DNA from: Siphonodentalium dalli
Lineage: Eukaryota > Mollusca > Scaphopoda > Gadilida > Siphonodentaliidae
Assembly: GCA_032622095.1 (NCBI GenBank)
Contig: CP136065.1
Location: 112,385,195 to 112,449,194 of the forward strand
Reading direction: 5' to 3'
DNA: 64,000 bases
Shown: in pieces, positions 60,201-63,767 of the stretch
Position numbering within the stretch: the first letter of the stretch is position 1
Layout of the letters: the number at the start of each line of letters is the position of its first letter
Position numbers and translations under genes: made by a program
Notes under the pieces: model-generated
Seen by the model: the letters and a program-made list of their open reading frames with translations, nothing else
What the model was told of the DNA's origin: nothing
The model's database searches: none

Positions 60201-62628
60201 ATCAATCATCAGGCATTTAATTGTTGTGGCAATTATGTGGAAGTCCACAAATGGATGAATGATCAAGACCTGTGAGGTGGAGGCAGCGTTTTGAGAGACA
60301 CCAGATCCTACTCCCTACTCCCCACTCAGCCACTGGACGGCACCCTCAGGAGCCGAGTCCGCCAACATAAACTCAGCACAACCGATTGACATAACCCAGG
60401 CAGCCACTGTCGAGTTGGAGATGAGACTGGATCAAACTTTACTCTAACAAGAGATGGACTATCATCCGGTGCATACCCCCTAGTGGCATACCGGCTAGTG
60501 TGGGCATATCTATAACAAATGACTGATATACCCGCAAAACTAGGTATGTGCAGACGATCACAGAGAATCAAATGTACCACATTATTGAGTACCATGCACC
60601 ACAATAATAACCCTGGATCTTAATAGAACAATAGGCTTATTCCGCAGACTATCAAACTAGTTTTCCCCATTTTCTTCTATTCCATGGAAATCTATTGCCA
60701 TGAAAAAAAGAGCTCCTATTTGTTATTTATATCGATCATGTGAACATCTTGCGCAAATATATTTGAAATCATCTTTCTTTTTCCACCAAACAAACTAAAT
60801 GTCTGTTATCAACAGAGGGAGAAAAAAAGATACAAGAAATGAAAATACAGTTGTGTTCCTATGAACTTCTCAAAATACTTAATATGCAGCAATTTGTCTT
60901 TTATAGTACGCATCACACAAAAACTAAATCGAACGATAATTAAAATAACCCTAATAATTAATAAAATTAGCATAATATTTACTCAAGAAAGTCATGATGT
61001 GGCTGAATTGTGATTCGTTTCAGCAAAAGCTGTGAAATATTTTAAGTGAAACTGCATGAAAACAACCTCTATAATAAAAACACCTTCCAAATTTCCCAAC
61101 CAGTCCTGTAAAATGAACATTTTCCCAATCACGTGTATGGTGTAATTTCGAAAAATGACAGACTTTGACGATCCACTATTTGAAGAAATAATTAAACAAC
61201 GACTTGTCATTTTCACTGTCACAGTTCAAATGCACTGCCATGGTATACAGAATCGATCGAAACACAGGTGCAACTCAATTGGGATGACTTAATGTGCAGC
61301 GTGGGCTAGTCTCTAATTCTCAGCAGATTTTGTGAAAATATAATTATGGGAATTAAAAATCAAAAACCTATATAAATATAACAAATGAATGTGGCTGGTA
61401 TGAGTTTTATTTTTATCCCTCAATAAAACACACACCACATTCATTTTTTAAATATTGTCCACAAAGAAGTATATTACCATGCAAAAAGAAATCTATCCAT
61501 ACTGGACAATGTAATCTTGGGATATGATACACTACATAACTTGTCATCTCCAAAGAAGGTTGGGGCATAATAACATAATAAGCTTGTTCAAATTTAGTAA
61601 CATACCTGCTAAATTCAAGGACATTTAAGACTTCATACTTTTCTTCATTTCCGAACTGAAACATATAAATGTTCATCTTTACTGAAAGTTAATGAAACAT
61701 GTTCCTTTTATGTTAGTATTACTACAATAGTGTGAGCTTCTAAGCAAGCGAAATAAACTAATATTCTTTTAACATCGAGCATGTGATAATTATCTCTTGA
61801 CACCGCTCAAGTAATAAACAAAAAGAACTAGAGGTGTGTGAATGAAGTGAAAGTTATCCCATAAGTTTATTGTGGTGCAAAGTTGCTCAAGTTGTAACAT
61901 GTAGCAGAAAAAACAGTAATGATAATGTTCACTGTATTCACAAGCATGTGGTCCTGTATTTATTACACACCAATATTCAATATTCTTTCATATCATATAA
62001 TTGGTTCCCATGTCAGGTTAGTCAACATGGTAAGATGTTGATTAAATATTGTAGTATCAGTTGGATTGTAATGAATCACACTAGTGTAATGAGGTGAAAT
62101 TACCACACAGTTCAAACTAACATAGTAGGCAAAAATATATCAAAAGGTGTGTAATAAAAGGAAGGAAAAAACTGAAAATTCACAAGGTTGCTCTGAAGCC
62201 TACAAGGCAATAAAGAGGAGATTTCATTGGTTCTGGCCAGAAAATAGTAAAAAGTAAACTGAGGTTTATTTAATCTATTCCAATCGAATTAAATGCAGTA
62301 ACAGAATCAAATAAAATGGAATCCAAGACACCAGATATATGTACATGAATAATGTTGTATGCTAGTCATTTTATTATAACAATCTTGAAAATTAATACAA
62401 TAAGCAAGATTATTCTGTAGCCACTTTGAACATTGCATCAAAGAGTTTTCGTAAATACAAATTTGTTACGTAAAGTTGAACTTATCTTCTTAAATGAGTG
62501 TATTTTTTGAAAACTAGACACAGCATAAGGTTATCATATTCCTACCACTTGAATAGATACAGATTCTGGTGTTCTTGTTGTAAAGTAATACCCCAGCTTT
62601 TTGGCCCCTTTCACTAAAGCATTCTCAT
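12142..62628 (-). CDS. ATP8A: ATP8A-type P4-ATPase (phospholipid-transporting ATPase), 3' half, 22 exons
   Basis: Spliced minus-strand gene. Class 1a P4-ATPases flip phosphatidylserine (and PE) to the cytosolic leaflet of Golgi, endosome and plasma membranes, with a CDC50 subunit. Exons were read by splice borders and family similarity, and join in frame for ~625 codons. Visible motifs in order: [11 protein letters not shown] (SPDE region), [21 protein letters not shown] (N domain), [54 protein letters not shown] (P domain/hinge), then M5-M10 and a basic tail. Similarity is closer to animal ATP8A1/ATP8A2 than to ATP8B (for example [32 protein letters not shown]). Missing from the window: M1-M4, the DKTGT phosphorylation site, and the extreme C-terminus after ...PSTADQP. 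Introns run from ~0.6 to ~7.5 kb and are full of repeats. One exon is duplicated (28665-28739 and 26807-26881). The family call is firm; the A versus B subclass is very likely. Confidence 0.95.
12510..13005 (+). repeat. 41-bp minisatellite, about 12 copies
   Basis: Unit approximately GATCACTAATCCTAGGTCAC + ATTTCCTCGAGTTCAAACCAA. Copies differ by a few bases and one unit has a deletion. Lies just upstream of exon U in the intron. Confidence 0.9.
13825..14045. mobile_element. TTAA-flanked two-hairpin MITE, degraded
   Basis: TTAATCCTTCCATGACTGAAG left end, GTCATGAAAGGGTTAA right end. One inner hairpin is truncated. Confidence 0.65.
14590..15235 (+). mobile_element. pearl-like element, second family
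   Basis: About four diverged units with CATAACTC(T), ATCGGATCAAAC, AACTTGACCTGTATTTT and AGTTATCATCCGGAAA. Then a GACGCACGCACGGACGGACA microsatellite and a hairpin tail, AGTCCCC...GGGGGACAACT. Confidence 0.6.
16274..16375 (-). CDS. ATP8A: ATP8A exon T (post-M10 cytosolic segment)
   Basis: Acceptor TTCCATCAG, donor AA|GTGAGT. 102 nt. Encodes [20 protein letters not shown], then [13 protein letters not shown]. Matches KRTAFKTLVEEVQELE...DPGAVVL of human ATP8A1, the start of the regulatory tail. Confidence 0.94.
16690..16785. repeat. fragment of GCAGAATGAGGTCCC MITE family
   Basis: Shares AAGCCTGAATATAGTGTGTC and GAATGAGGTCC(C)AGAG...GAATTTAGTGATGCTA with the copies at 18424, 18733 and 25098. 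Only one arm is present. Confidence 0.55.
16906..17168. mobile_element. TTAA-flanked two-hairpin MITE
   Basis: TTAACCCTTTCATGATGGGA left end, GTCAAGAAAGGGTTAA right end. Two inner palindromes, the left one partly degraded. Confidence 0.7.
17952..18040 (-). CDS. ATP8A: ATP8A exon S (M10)
   Basis: Acceptor TCTCTTTCAG, donor TC|GTGAGT. 89 nt. Encodes [18 protein letters not shown], then [11 protein letters not shown] plus two bases of Ser. Matches the SSGVFWMGLLFIP helix. Confidence 0.92.
18424..18852. repeat. two GCAGAATGAGGTCCC palindromic MITE copies
   Basis: 18424-18550 and 18722-18852 each fold back: an AGAATGA..CCAGAGG-TGAATTT arm is inverted as AAATTCA.CCTCTGGGGACC. Flanked by AGCCTGCA(A)ATAGTGTGTCTG-type ends. 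They sit between exons R and S. Confidence 0.65.
19588..19695 (-). CDS. ATP8A: ATP8A exon R (M9)
   Basis: Acceptor TTTTTGTATTTCAG, donor ATG|GTATGT. 108 nt, phase 0. Encodes [20 protein letters not shown], then [16 protein letters not shown]. Matches FSHIAIWGSIALWVVFFGIYS. Confidence 0.95.
19696..20741. other. intron Q-R, nothing recognised
   Basis: AT-rich unique sequence with no clear repeat or exon besides exon borders. Confidence 0.5.
20742..20798 (-). CDS. ATP8A: ATP8A exon Q (M8)
   Basis: Acceptor ATATATCTTCCAG, donor TGG|GTATGT. 57 nt, phase 0. Encodes [27 protein letters not shown] is a strong ATP8A match. Confidence 0.93.
21813..21935. repeat. ~123-bp foldback
   Basis: TAAGAAATAACTCTTGTTTC on the left is inverted on the right (GAAACAAGAGTTATTTCTTA), continuing through GATAAGGTTATG / CATAATCTTAATC. 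Confidence 0.7.
22090..22151 (-). CDS. ATP8A: ATP8A exon P (M7-M8 loop)
   Basis: Acceptor TTTTTGTTTTTCAG, donor ACT|GTAAGT. 62 nt. Encodes (D)[29 protein letters not shown] is the family match. Confidence 0.9.
22480..23247 (+). mobile_element. pearl-like element, copy 1 of a ~770-bp family
   Basis: Head ACTAGAGGTGTGACTGTCCC, then three to four ~185-bp core units (AAAATGTAGGAATAAAAGCT, GGGGATAACTCCACC, GACGTCATAATCGCAGGTGC). Then an ACGGACGGACGACGGACGG microsatellite and a terminal hairpin ATACCCCCC...GGGGGGTAT. Nearly identical to 36451-37232, which gives the element boundaries. Confidence 0.8.
24169..24247 (-). CDS. ATP8A: ATP8A exon O (M7)
   Basis: Acceptor ATTATCTACAG, donor G|GTAAGT. 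79 nt. Encodes [18 protein letters not shown], then MTVMALHH plus one base. A hydrophobic helix matching VFWVHCLNGLFHSVILFWFP. Confidence 0.92.
24655..24985 (+). mobile_element. tRNA-derived SINE-like element
   Basis: Head resembles a tRNA: A-box-like GAGGTTCAGTGGTTAGCG (24670 on) and B-box-like GCAAGTTCGCAACTC. Followed by a ~230-bp body that includes AAACGAGTACCAGTC. No clear poly-A or microsatellite tail, so the right border is uncertain. Confidence 0.5.
25098..25340. mobile_element. GCAGAATGAGGTCCC MITE, most complete copy
   Basis: AAGCCTTGAAATAGTGTGCC ... GCACACT-type ends in inverted orientation (right end ACACCCTATTTCAAGGCTT). Two internal foldbacks with AGAATGAGGTCCCCAGAGGG and its inverse. 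Adjacent to exon N's donor. Confidence 0.75.
25377..25499 (-). CDS. ATP8A: ATP8A exon N (M6 and M6-M7 loop)
   Basis: Acceptor GTAAATTACAG, donor AAG|GTTAGT. 123 nt, phase 0. Encodes [20 protein letters not shown], then [25 protein letters not shown] plus YKTSQN is typical of ATP8A. Confidence 0.94.
26807..26881 (-). CDS. ATP8A: ATP8A exon M2, alternative M5-M6 exon (downstream copy)
   Basis: Acceptor GTTCTTTTGGCAG, donor GTG|GTATGT. 75 nt, phase 0 at both ends. Encodes [15 protein letters not shown], then [10 protein letters not shown]. Closer to human ATP8A1 (FVNGFSGQ) than M1 is. It differs from M1 at seven positions (L/F, V/C, V/L, S/N, Y/F, V/I, S/T, given as M1/M2). The intron to M1 is ~1.8 kb. 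Confidence 0.93.
27123..27206. repeat. 84-bp near-perfect hairpin between the alternative exons
   Basis: ~38-bp arms (ATGGATTACATGTATCGGAA... with its inverse) and a ~6-nt loop around GGGTTAGATCCC. Lies in the ~1.8-kb intron separating exons M1 and M2. Confidence 0.85.
28665..28739 (-). CDS. ATP8A: ATP8A exon M1, alternative M5-M6 exon (upstream copy)
   Basis: Acceptor CTCTTTTTTCAG, donor GTG|GTATGT. 75 nt, phase 0 at both ends. Encodes [15 protein letters not shown], then [10 protein letters not shown]: end of M5, exoplasmic loop, start of M6. It is a paralogue of exon M2 at 26807-26881 (18 of 25 identical). Where M2 and the human protein have Asn (NGFSG), this copy has Ser (SGYSG). Inclusion of both would insert 25 extra residues in a membrane hairpin, so mutually exclusive use is likely. 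Confidence 0.93.
28838..29099. mobile_element. TTAA-flanked two-hairpin MITE, well-preserved copy
   Basis: Outer ends TTAACCCTTTCATGACGGGG and CCAGTCATGGAAGGGTTAA. Inner hairpin 1 pairs GCCAGTGCATTCTCTTATAT with its inverse (28887-28953). Inner hairpin 2 pairs GCCAATGTATTATCTTATAT with its inverse (28983-29051). Best template for the family. Confidence 0.8.
29806..31129 (+). mobile_element. non-autonomous hAT element with 8-bp target duplication
   Basis: Terminal inverted repeats TAGAGCTGCAACGAT at both ends. Flanked by identical 8-bp direct repeats GTGAATGC (29798-29805 and 31130-31137). 8-bp duplications and GCTGCAACGAT-type ends are typical of the hAT superfamily. Contains a truncated BED-finger reading frame; no catalytic transposase domain. 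Confidence 0.9.
30197..30325 (+). pseudogene. truncated BED-type zinc-finger start of a hAT/ZBED protein
   Basis: 42 codons from [21 protein letters not shown], then [18 protein letters not shown], then NNNCN and stop. The (S/K)VWxHFGF...DADGKV..DK sequence is typical of BED zinc fingers in ZBED/hAT transposases, which continue with VCxxC. Here the frame ends at that point, so the finger and everything after it are lost. Confidence 0.75.
31666..31897. mobile_element. TTAA-type two-hairpin MITE, partly collapsed
   Basis: TTAACCCTTATATGACTGGA left end, GTCATGAAAGGGTTAT right end. The first inner hairpin has lost one arm; the second (31779-31846) is intact. Confidence 0.65.
32489..32705. mobile_element. 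~216-bp full-length palindrome with TA ends (copy 2)
   Basis: Arms nearly perfect over >100 bp (ATGGCAACAAGCCATATTTC and its inverse), loop CTCTCCCCAAGAG. Closely related to 10603-10820. Confidence 0.85.
33025..35735 (+). repeat. ~163-bp tandem array (about 16 units) with paired inverted YY1-like motifs
   Basis: Head AATGAAAGTGTCAATGACAC followed by units containing CCAAGATGGCTGCTGGCGG + CCATGTTTT, CCGAATGACCCCAAAATGA, CCCATCTACATGTCA and GATGATCAGACTAAAGGTAC. A four-unit block (~646 bp) is itself duplicated (about 33310-33955 and 33956-34600). Tail: CACACGGACGACGGACGAC microsatellite then hairpin AGCTCAAACTTTAC..GTAAAGTTGAGCT. AAGATGG and its inverse CCATNTT fit the YY1 core. Confidence 0.85.
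36211..36321 (-). CDS. ATP8A: ATP8A exon L (P domain to M5)
   Basis: Acceptor TTTCTAATTACAG, donor GAG|GTGAGT. 111 nt, phase 0. Encodes [19 protein letters not shown], then [18 protein letters not shown]. It carries the M5 helix with the SFYKN lysine that is functionally important in ATP8A2 (established for the family). Confidence 0.95.
36344..36440. repeat. GCAGAATGAGGTCCC MITE fragment
   Basis: Only the right part (AAATTCACCCTCTGGTGACC, TCATTCTGCAAATG, CAGACACAC) beside the acceptor of exon L. Confidence 0.55.
36451..37232 (+). mobile_element. pearl-like element, copy 2 of the ~770-bp family
   Basis: Same head, cores, microsatellite and ATACCCCCC/GGGGGGTAT hairpin as 22480-23247. Located on the other side of exon M1, in the L-M1 region upstream of exon L's acceptor. 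Confidence 0.8.
37480..37520 (+). repeat. long G-tract (G-quadruplex candidate)
   Basis: A run of >20 consecutive G plus interrupted Gs. On the transcribed minus strand this is a C-run. Creates a spurious poly-Gly frame. Confidence 0.8.
37540..38330 (+). repeat. three diverged repeats with TTGGAAATTTCCAAC motifs
   Basis: Recurring CATCAGTTGGAAATTTTCCA, GTGTCAGGTTTGAAATTTCC, ATGCTAGGATTTTGCGATTT and CGGGCCGAAC / GGTCGGCCCG. Unit about 200-320 bp, non-coding. Confidence 0.6.
38440..38815 (+). other. duplicated G-tract block and an unidentified open frame
   Basis: Two ~70-bp repeats end in runs of 14-18 G (38490-38504 and 38551-38567). Downstream an open frame includes [18 protein letters not shown] and [18 protein letters not shown]. 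It has balanced composition but no recognised family. Possibly a remnant of a gene fragment; weak. Confidence 0.3.
38841..39244. mobile_element. TTAA-flanked MITE with T-rich interior
   Basis: TTAACCCTTTAATGACAGGA left end, TCATGAAAGGGTTAA right end. Interior is ~10 repeats of TTTTTCTTACATTCTTTAAC type. Only half hairpins remain. Confidence 0.7.
39889..40072 (-). CDS. ATP8A: ATP8A exon K (P-domain hinge, GDGANDV)
   Basis: Acceptor CTATTTCACTTCAG, donor CAG|GTACGT. 184 nt, the longest exon. Encodes [20 protein letters not shown], then [37 protein letters not shown] and TLAQ. GDGxNDxxM is the universal P-type ATPase hinge motif that binds Mg2+. Confidence 0.98.
40119..40936 (+). repeat. YY1-motif family element, interrupted on its right
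   Basis: Starts with the family head (CTCTGTAGATCAACTTGGAG) and carries degenerate cores with AAATCCAAGATGGCTACC / AGCCATGTTT. Ends ACGCAAGTTGAGCTAA directly at the left target duplication of the next element. Confidence 0.65.
40952..43814. mobile_element. 2.86-kb composite: two 917-bp direct repeats plus a terminal inversion, 15-bp target duplication
   Basis: Direct repeat A 40952-41869 and A' 42726-43642 are nearly identical. Spacer B (41870-42725) separates them. 43643-43814 is an inverted copy of B positions 42218-42390. The whole is bracketed by TAATATCTATAATAG at 40937-40951 and 43815-43829. No protein domain. A contains TGACGTCACAAT sites and tandem TGACCTTGACCTTAACCTTG half-sites. 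Structure recalls Penelope-like elements or a partial tandem retrocopy with twin-priming inversion; class unproven. Confidence 0.75.
43876..43958 (-). CDS. ATP8A: ATP8A exon J (P domain)
   Basis: Acceptor TTTTTATTTCAG, donor AG|GTATGT. 83 nt. Encodes [14 protein letters not shown], then [13 protein letters not shown] plus two bases of Arg. The exon lies only ~45 bp from the 3' target duplication of the 2.86-kb insertion at 40952-43814. Confidence 0.95.
43982..45635 (+). repeat. YY1-motif family arrays, two nested heads
   Basis: Diverged ~170-bp units with AAATCCAAGATGGCC/TGC, GCGGCCATGTTTTTC, CTCCCATCTAGAGGTCACC and TTTGGTGATGATCGGATGAG. A second head (AATGAAAGTGTCAATGACAC) starts at ~44690. 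Tail hairpin AGCTCAAACTTTACGTTTGA + GCT at ~45610-45635. Confidence 0.75.
45978..46314. mobile_element. 337-bp TTAA-flanked MITE, CTCTTCGCTGCT subfamily
   Basis: TTAACCTCTTCGCTGCT and AGCAGCGAAGAGGTTAA ends. Inner hairpins GACGTCCGTAA..TTACGGACGT and GGTCCGTAG..CTACGGACC. A fragment of the same family starts at 15746. Confidence 0.8.
46357..46446 (-). CDS. ATP8A: ATP8A exon I (P domain, [11 protein letters not shown])
   Basis: Acceptor GCTGTTCTAG, donor CAG|GTATCT. 90 nt, phase 0. Encodes [19 protein letters not shown], then [16 protein letters not shown] is a conserved P4-ATPase block. Confidence 0.93.
46590..46760. repeat. dispersed repeat shared with 55735-55915 and 29370-29455
   Basis: TTGTTGAACTTATTAGATAAAC, TGTCTGCTTAT and a loosely shared AATAATGAACATATTATTCAATTG-type tail match the other copies (AATAATAGACCATTCCAATG). 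No gene content. Confidence 0.5.
46761..48195. other. intron H-I, mostly unique
   Basis: Only a short hairpin stands out: TCATGATGACAGGAAAACAATTTCCTGTCATCATGA at 47025-47060 (18-bp arms). No exon or RNA gene seen. Confidence 0.5.
48200..49105 (+). mobile_element. pearl-like element, third family
   Basis: About four ~140-bp cores (GGGTCATAACTC, ATCGGATCAAACCCATATTC, AACTCGATCTGTATTT, GTTTGAGTTAT). Then a long GACGGACGGACGG microsatellite (48958-49040) and tail with hairpin GTTTACCATACTATGGTATG + GGTAAAC. A bare tail copy lies at 63455-63505. Confidence 0.75.
49225..49289 (-). CDS. ATP8A: ATP8A exon H (P domain)
   Basis: Acceptor TTTATTCCAG, donor GAT|GTGAGT. 65 nt. Encodes [20 protein letters not shown] followed by D. 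Matches HSCKLLKKNMGMIVINEGSLD of human ATP8A1. Confidence 0.93.
50497..52032. mobile_element. element with inverted tandem-repeat ends, flanked by duplicated exon-G donor region
   Basis: Left end 50590-50731 is an array of CGGACATTTCCCCACC / CGGACATTTACCCACC units; the right end 51833-51953 is the same array inverted. Outside, ~75 bp is directly repeated: 50497-50583 and 51957-52032 share GCCATGAAAAGACAGACAAA and TTAACAGGTCTACCT. The right copy is the authentic exon-G donor and intron start; the left copy is a duplicate. Interior holds a 223-codon frame. Confidence 0.75.
50774..51445 (-). CDS. unidentified mobile-element ORF (possible gag-like, basic)
   Basis: 223-codon frame, the longest in the window, inside the element with inverted tandem-repeat ends. 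It opens at a GTG just after a stop; the first ATG is near residue 24 ([19 protein letters not shown]). Order: a folded-looking N part with [13 protein letters not shown] and [19 protein letters not shown]; a lysine/arginine-rich middle ([19 protein letters not shown]) at ~85-115; a Ser/Asp-rich part; and a hydrophobic AT-coded end probably outside the true protein. The [10 protein letters not shown]-type stretch resembles gag-like proteins of invertebrate elements (from memory). Probably a fragment; function not assigned. Confidence 0.45.
   Translation of the reverse strand: MWPRLRVQLPPCLTPVRQFWIRLMDLIPEAVLAAVQKCWVVDMANWSLQSSRGYLTLCLEFRTEDAGIQRSQARDTNSKTTRCPMKSGKKGPTKKKTPSRRKRDADRRAKWKKKKGVTVDLPVTPPCVVQPSSVAASRSDLSERRPDNPARLETDDITTANRDSVDLPEVPVVVIEASGRREHHWPFDQSQERLSVSLLFIVIAVYMHIISFIEINFDFNTYP
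52023..52113 (-). CDS. ATP8A: ATP8A exon G (P domain, TGDK motif)
   Basis: Acceptor TTTTTTCCAG, donor ATAG|GTAGAC. 91 nt. Encodes [17 protein letters not shown], then [13 protein letters not shown] plus the first base of Gly. TGDK is a catalytic P-domain loop. The ~65 bp downstream of its donor is duplicated ~1.45 kb further into the intron (see 50497-52032). Confidence 0.96.
52172..52435. mobile_element. TTAA-flanked two-hairpin MITE
   Basis: TTAACCCTTCCATGACTGGA left end, ATCATGAAAGGGTTAA right end. Both inner hairpins are present but mutated. 60 bp upstream of exon G's acceptor. Confidence 0.7.
52563..52906. mobile_element. TTAA-type palindromic MITE, TACCCAACA-end subfamily (copy 2)
   Basis: Left TTCACCCTTTACCCAACA (target mutated from TTAA), right TGTTGGGTAAAGGGTTAA. 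Two perfect GCCAATGCATTCTCTTATAT hairpins (52718-52784 and 52810-52876). Confidence 0.8.
53336..53882. repeat. ~545-bp imperfect foldback
   Basis: Outer arms ATTAATTAGATATGACATTTTTATCC-type and its inverse (AGAATGTCATATTTAATTAAT). Further matching segments (GTTATCGAACTA, GTAATATNGNTTTACNACAT, GAGTTGTCAG) converge on a centre near 53605. Its right end lies 7 bp from exon F's donor. Confidence 0.75.
53889..53936 (-). CDS. ATP8A: ATP8A exon F (P domain, [10 protein letters not shown])
   Basis: Acceptor TTTTTTTTCAG, donor GAG|GTACAT. 48 nt, phase 0 at both ends. Encodes [16 protein letters not shown], the P4-ATPase signature that re-enters the phosphorylation domain. Confidence 0.95.
54031..55097. 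mobile_element. non-autonomous hAT element 2 with 8-bp target duplication
   Basis: Ends TAGAGGTGCCACGATTA and TAATCGTGGCACCCCTA. Flanked by GTTTTTAG at 54023-54030 and 55098-55105. Subterminal ATAATCGATAATCG repeats. No transposase frame recognised. Confidence 0.88.
55735..55915. repeat. dispersed repeat
   Basis: Shares TTTTGTTGAACTTATTATCT with 46600 and AATAATAGACCATTCCAATG + TATACTTTTATAACT with 29380-29420. Ends near GAGAATCCATTTAGTAAAGA. Confidence 0.55.
56060..56199 (-). CDS. ATP8A: ATP8A exon E (N domain, GLRTL)
   Basis: Acceptor CTACACCAG, donor AGG|GTAATG. 140 nt. Reads [19 protein letters not shown]..., then [15 protein letters not shown] and EAAELIER. Matches the GLRTLCFAVAEIS...RASTS block of ATP8A. 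Confidence 0.95.
56849..57417 (-). pseudogene. nested gene-like remnant of unknown family, with polyadenylation signal
   Basis: Starts with ATG in good context (AACAAAATGGCG). The first frame has 75 codons ([18 protein letters not shown], then [19 protein letters not shown]). After a run of ATGATC repeats the coding sense shifts to other frames: [18 protein letters not shown], then [20 protein letters not shown] and [18 protein letters not shown] with a stop at 56865. AATAAA follows at 56849-56854. Intronless and frame-broken, so possibly a retrocopy lying inside the ATP8A intron between exons D and E. I do not recognise the protein. Confidence 0.35.
57808..58052. mobile_element. ~245-bp foldback MITE
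   Basis: Ends AAAGAGGTACTGTACAC and GTGTACAGTACCCCTTT, with further pairing ATCTGGCCATTTATGG / CCATAAATGACCGGAT. TTAA borders both sides (TTAAAG...CTTTAA). Confidence 0.7.
58820..58904 (-). CDS. ATP8A: ATP8A exon D (N domain)
   Basis: Acceptor TTTACAG, donor ATAG|GTAATA. 85 nt. Starts with [18 protein letters not shown] and ends HLEEFATI plus the first base of Gly. Continues KGAD directly. Confidence 0.95.
59029..59190. repeat. ~160-bp imperfect foldback
   Basis: GAGTAATCAATTGGTTC...AGAATTATG pairs with CATAATTCTTAGAACTTATTGATTACTC. The inner part GGTAAGAAACGACTGCGCGT pairs loosely with GCGCACAAGTTTCTTACC. Confidence 0.65.
60076..60145 (-). CDS. ATP8A: ATP8A exon C (N domain, KGA motif)
   Basis: Acceptor TTATATTTCAG, donor GCA|GTGAGT. 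70 nt. Reads [20 protein letters not shown] followed by KGA, the nucleotide-binding lysine motif. Completes the split codon from exon B. Confidence 0.95.
60230..61560. other. intron B-C, no gene recognised
   Basis: 60240-60540 is less AT-rich than its flanks (GGAGGCAGCG, CACTGGACGGCACCCTCAGG, AACCCAGGCAGCCACTGTCG) and may be an unidentified interspersed repeat. The rest is AT-rich and featureless. Confidence 0.3.
61606..61655 (-). CDS. ATP8A: ATP8A exon B (N domain)
   Basis: Acceptor ATATGTTTCAG, donor AG|GTATGT. 50 nt. Reads [16 protein letters not shown] plus two bases of Ser/Arg. Corresponds to the EERYELLNVLEF segment of human ATP8A1. Confidence 0.92.
62546..62628 (-). CDS. ATP8A: ATP8A exon A (N-domain start, SPDE region)
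   Basis: Acceptor TTTTTTTTCCAG, donor GTAGGA. 83 nt, entering with two nucleotides of an Asp codon. Reads (D)[15 protein letters not shown]...ESVSIQV, matching the start of the nucleotide-binding domain just after the SPD of SPDE. An alternative donor three bases earlier (CAA|GTGGTA) would drop the last Val. Confidence 0.9.
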
Positions 62629-63450
62629 CTGGAAAAAAAAACAACAAATTTATAACAATCTCATGCTAATGAAATGCACTCTTAGTCTGTTGACAGATAG
62701 AAAATTATTGCAATGTAATTTATTTAACCCTTTGGTGGGTGAGTACGTCCTTCATGACATCATATCCACGGGTGAATATATTATAACATTGGCCTATTGT
62801 AAGAAATAAATCATACAAACAATTTGATTAAAAGCACAAATTATTCTAAATAATAAAAATAATATCCATCTGCATGATATCTATGAAAAGTTCCAATTTT
62901 GATCAGCATGGCACTGCTGATCATTCTTCCTGAATGTTATCAACAAGAATGATACAAACCTCATTACATAGACGAAAATGTTCAACAGCCTTCATTCAGA
63001 GCGGATGTCATAATGGTGTTAGTTATTAAAATTTTGTGAAACGCTCCGGTTGGGTGTTCAGATAGAAAGAGAATCATCTTGCTCATAGTAGTTATTATTA
63101 CAAATATTAGTCCAAATTTCCAGCACACACACTGTCATTCTTTTTAATTAATTAAATGCAATGACTCTCGATGGCGAAATCATTAGCGTTAGTTTATCAC
63201 TGATTTTTGCATCCCGAATCGAGATGTAAATATTTACAATTATACGTAGTTCAAACGATTTCTTTGAGATTTTCGGCGATGTTAGTAGATTACTACAATC
63301 CTCCAGTTGGCATAGCGCCCGAGTACTAACTTATCAGTTTCACGAACCGAACAAGTACATAATATGTCTTTAACTTAGATAAAAAAAACTTGAACAAGGA
63401 GTTCAATCTAAATTAAATTGGTTAAATTGAGCAAGGAATTAAATAAAAAA
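62629..63450. other. upstream intron, nothing recognised
   Basis: No exon for the preceding ATP8A segment was found here, so the next 5' exon lies beyond 64000. A single TTAACCCTTTGGTGGG at 62724 resembles a left MITE end without a partner. Confidence 0.5.
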
Positions 63451-63454
63451 AAAA

Positions 63455-63505
63455 AAATCCTGACATCGGCACTATGTGTACCATACTATGGTATGGGTAC
63501 ACATG
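63455..63505 (+). repeat. solo tail of the 48200-type pearl-like element
   Basis: ACATCGGCACTATGTGTACC with hairpin GTACCATACTATGGTATG + GGTAC. Same tail as 49060-49105 but without cores or microsatellite. Confidence 0.6.
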
Positions 63506-63767
63506 AAAAACCAAATTGGACAAAAATTTAAAAATTGTTGCCTATCCCTGCCTCTTCATGTAGTTGCATATATCAGGGCCAGGAACCTACATCATAACTT
63601 TCTCCAAAATAGCAGCAAATTATCTCACATCAAGTGAGCATTCATCGGTTTCTTCACCTATATAAATAACACAACCAAAAAAGATAGCAAATAAGCTATA
63701 TACCAATAATAATATTTGCTTGCTCACTGTGAATACCGGCCCCATTTAAATATGTCTGGTGAGAAGA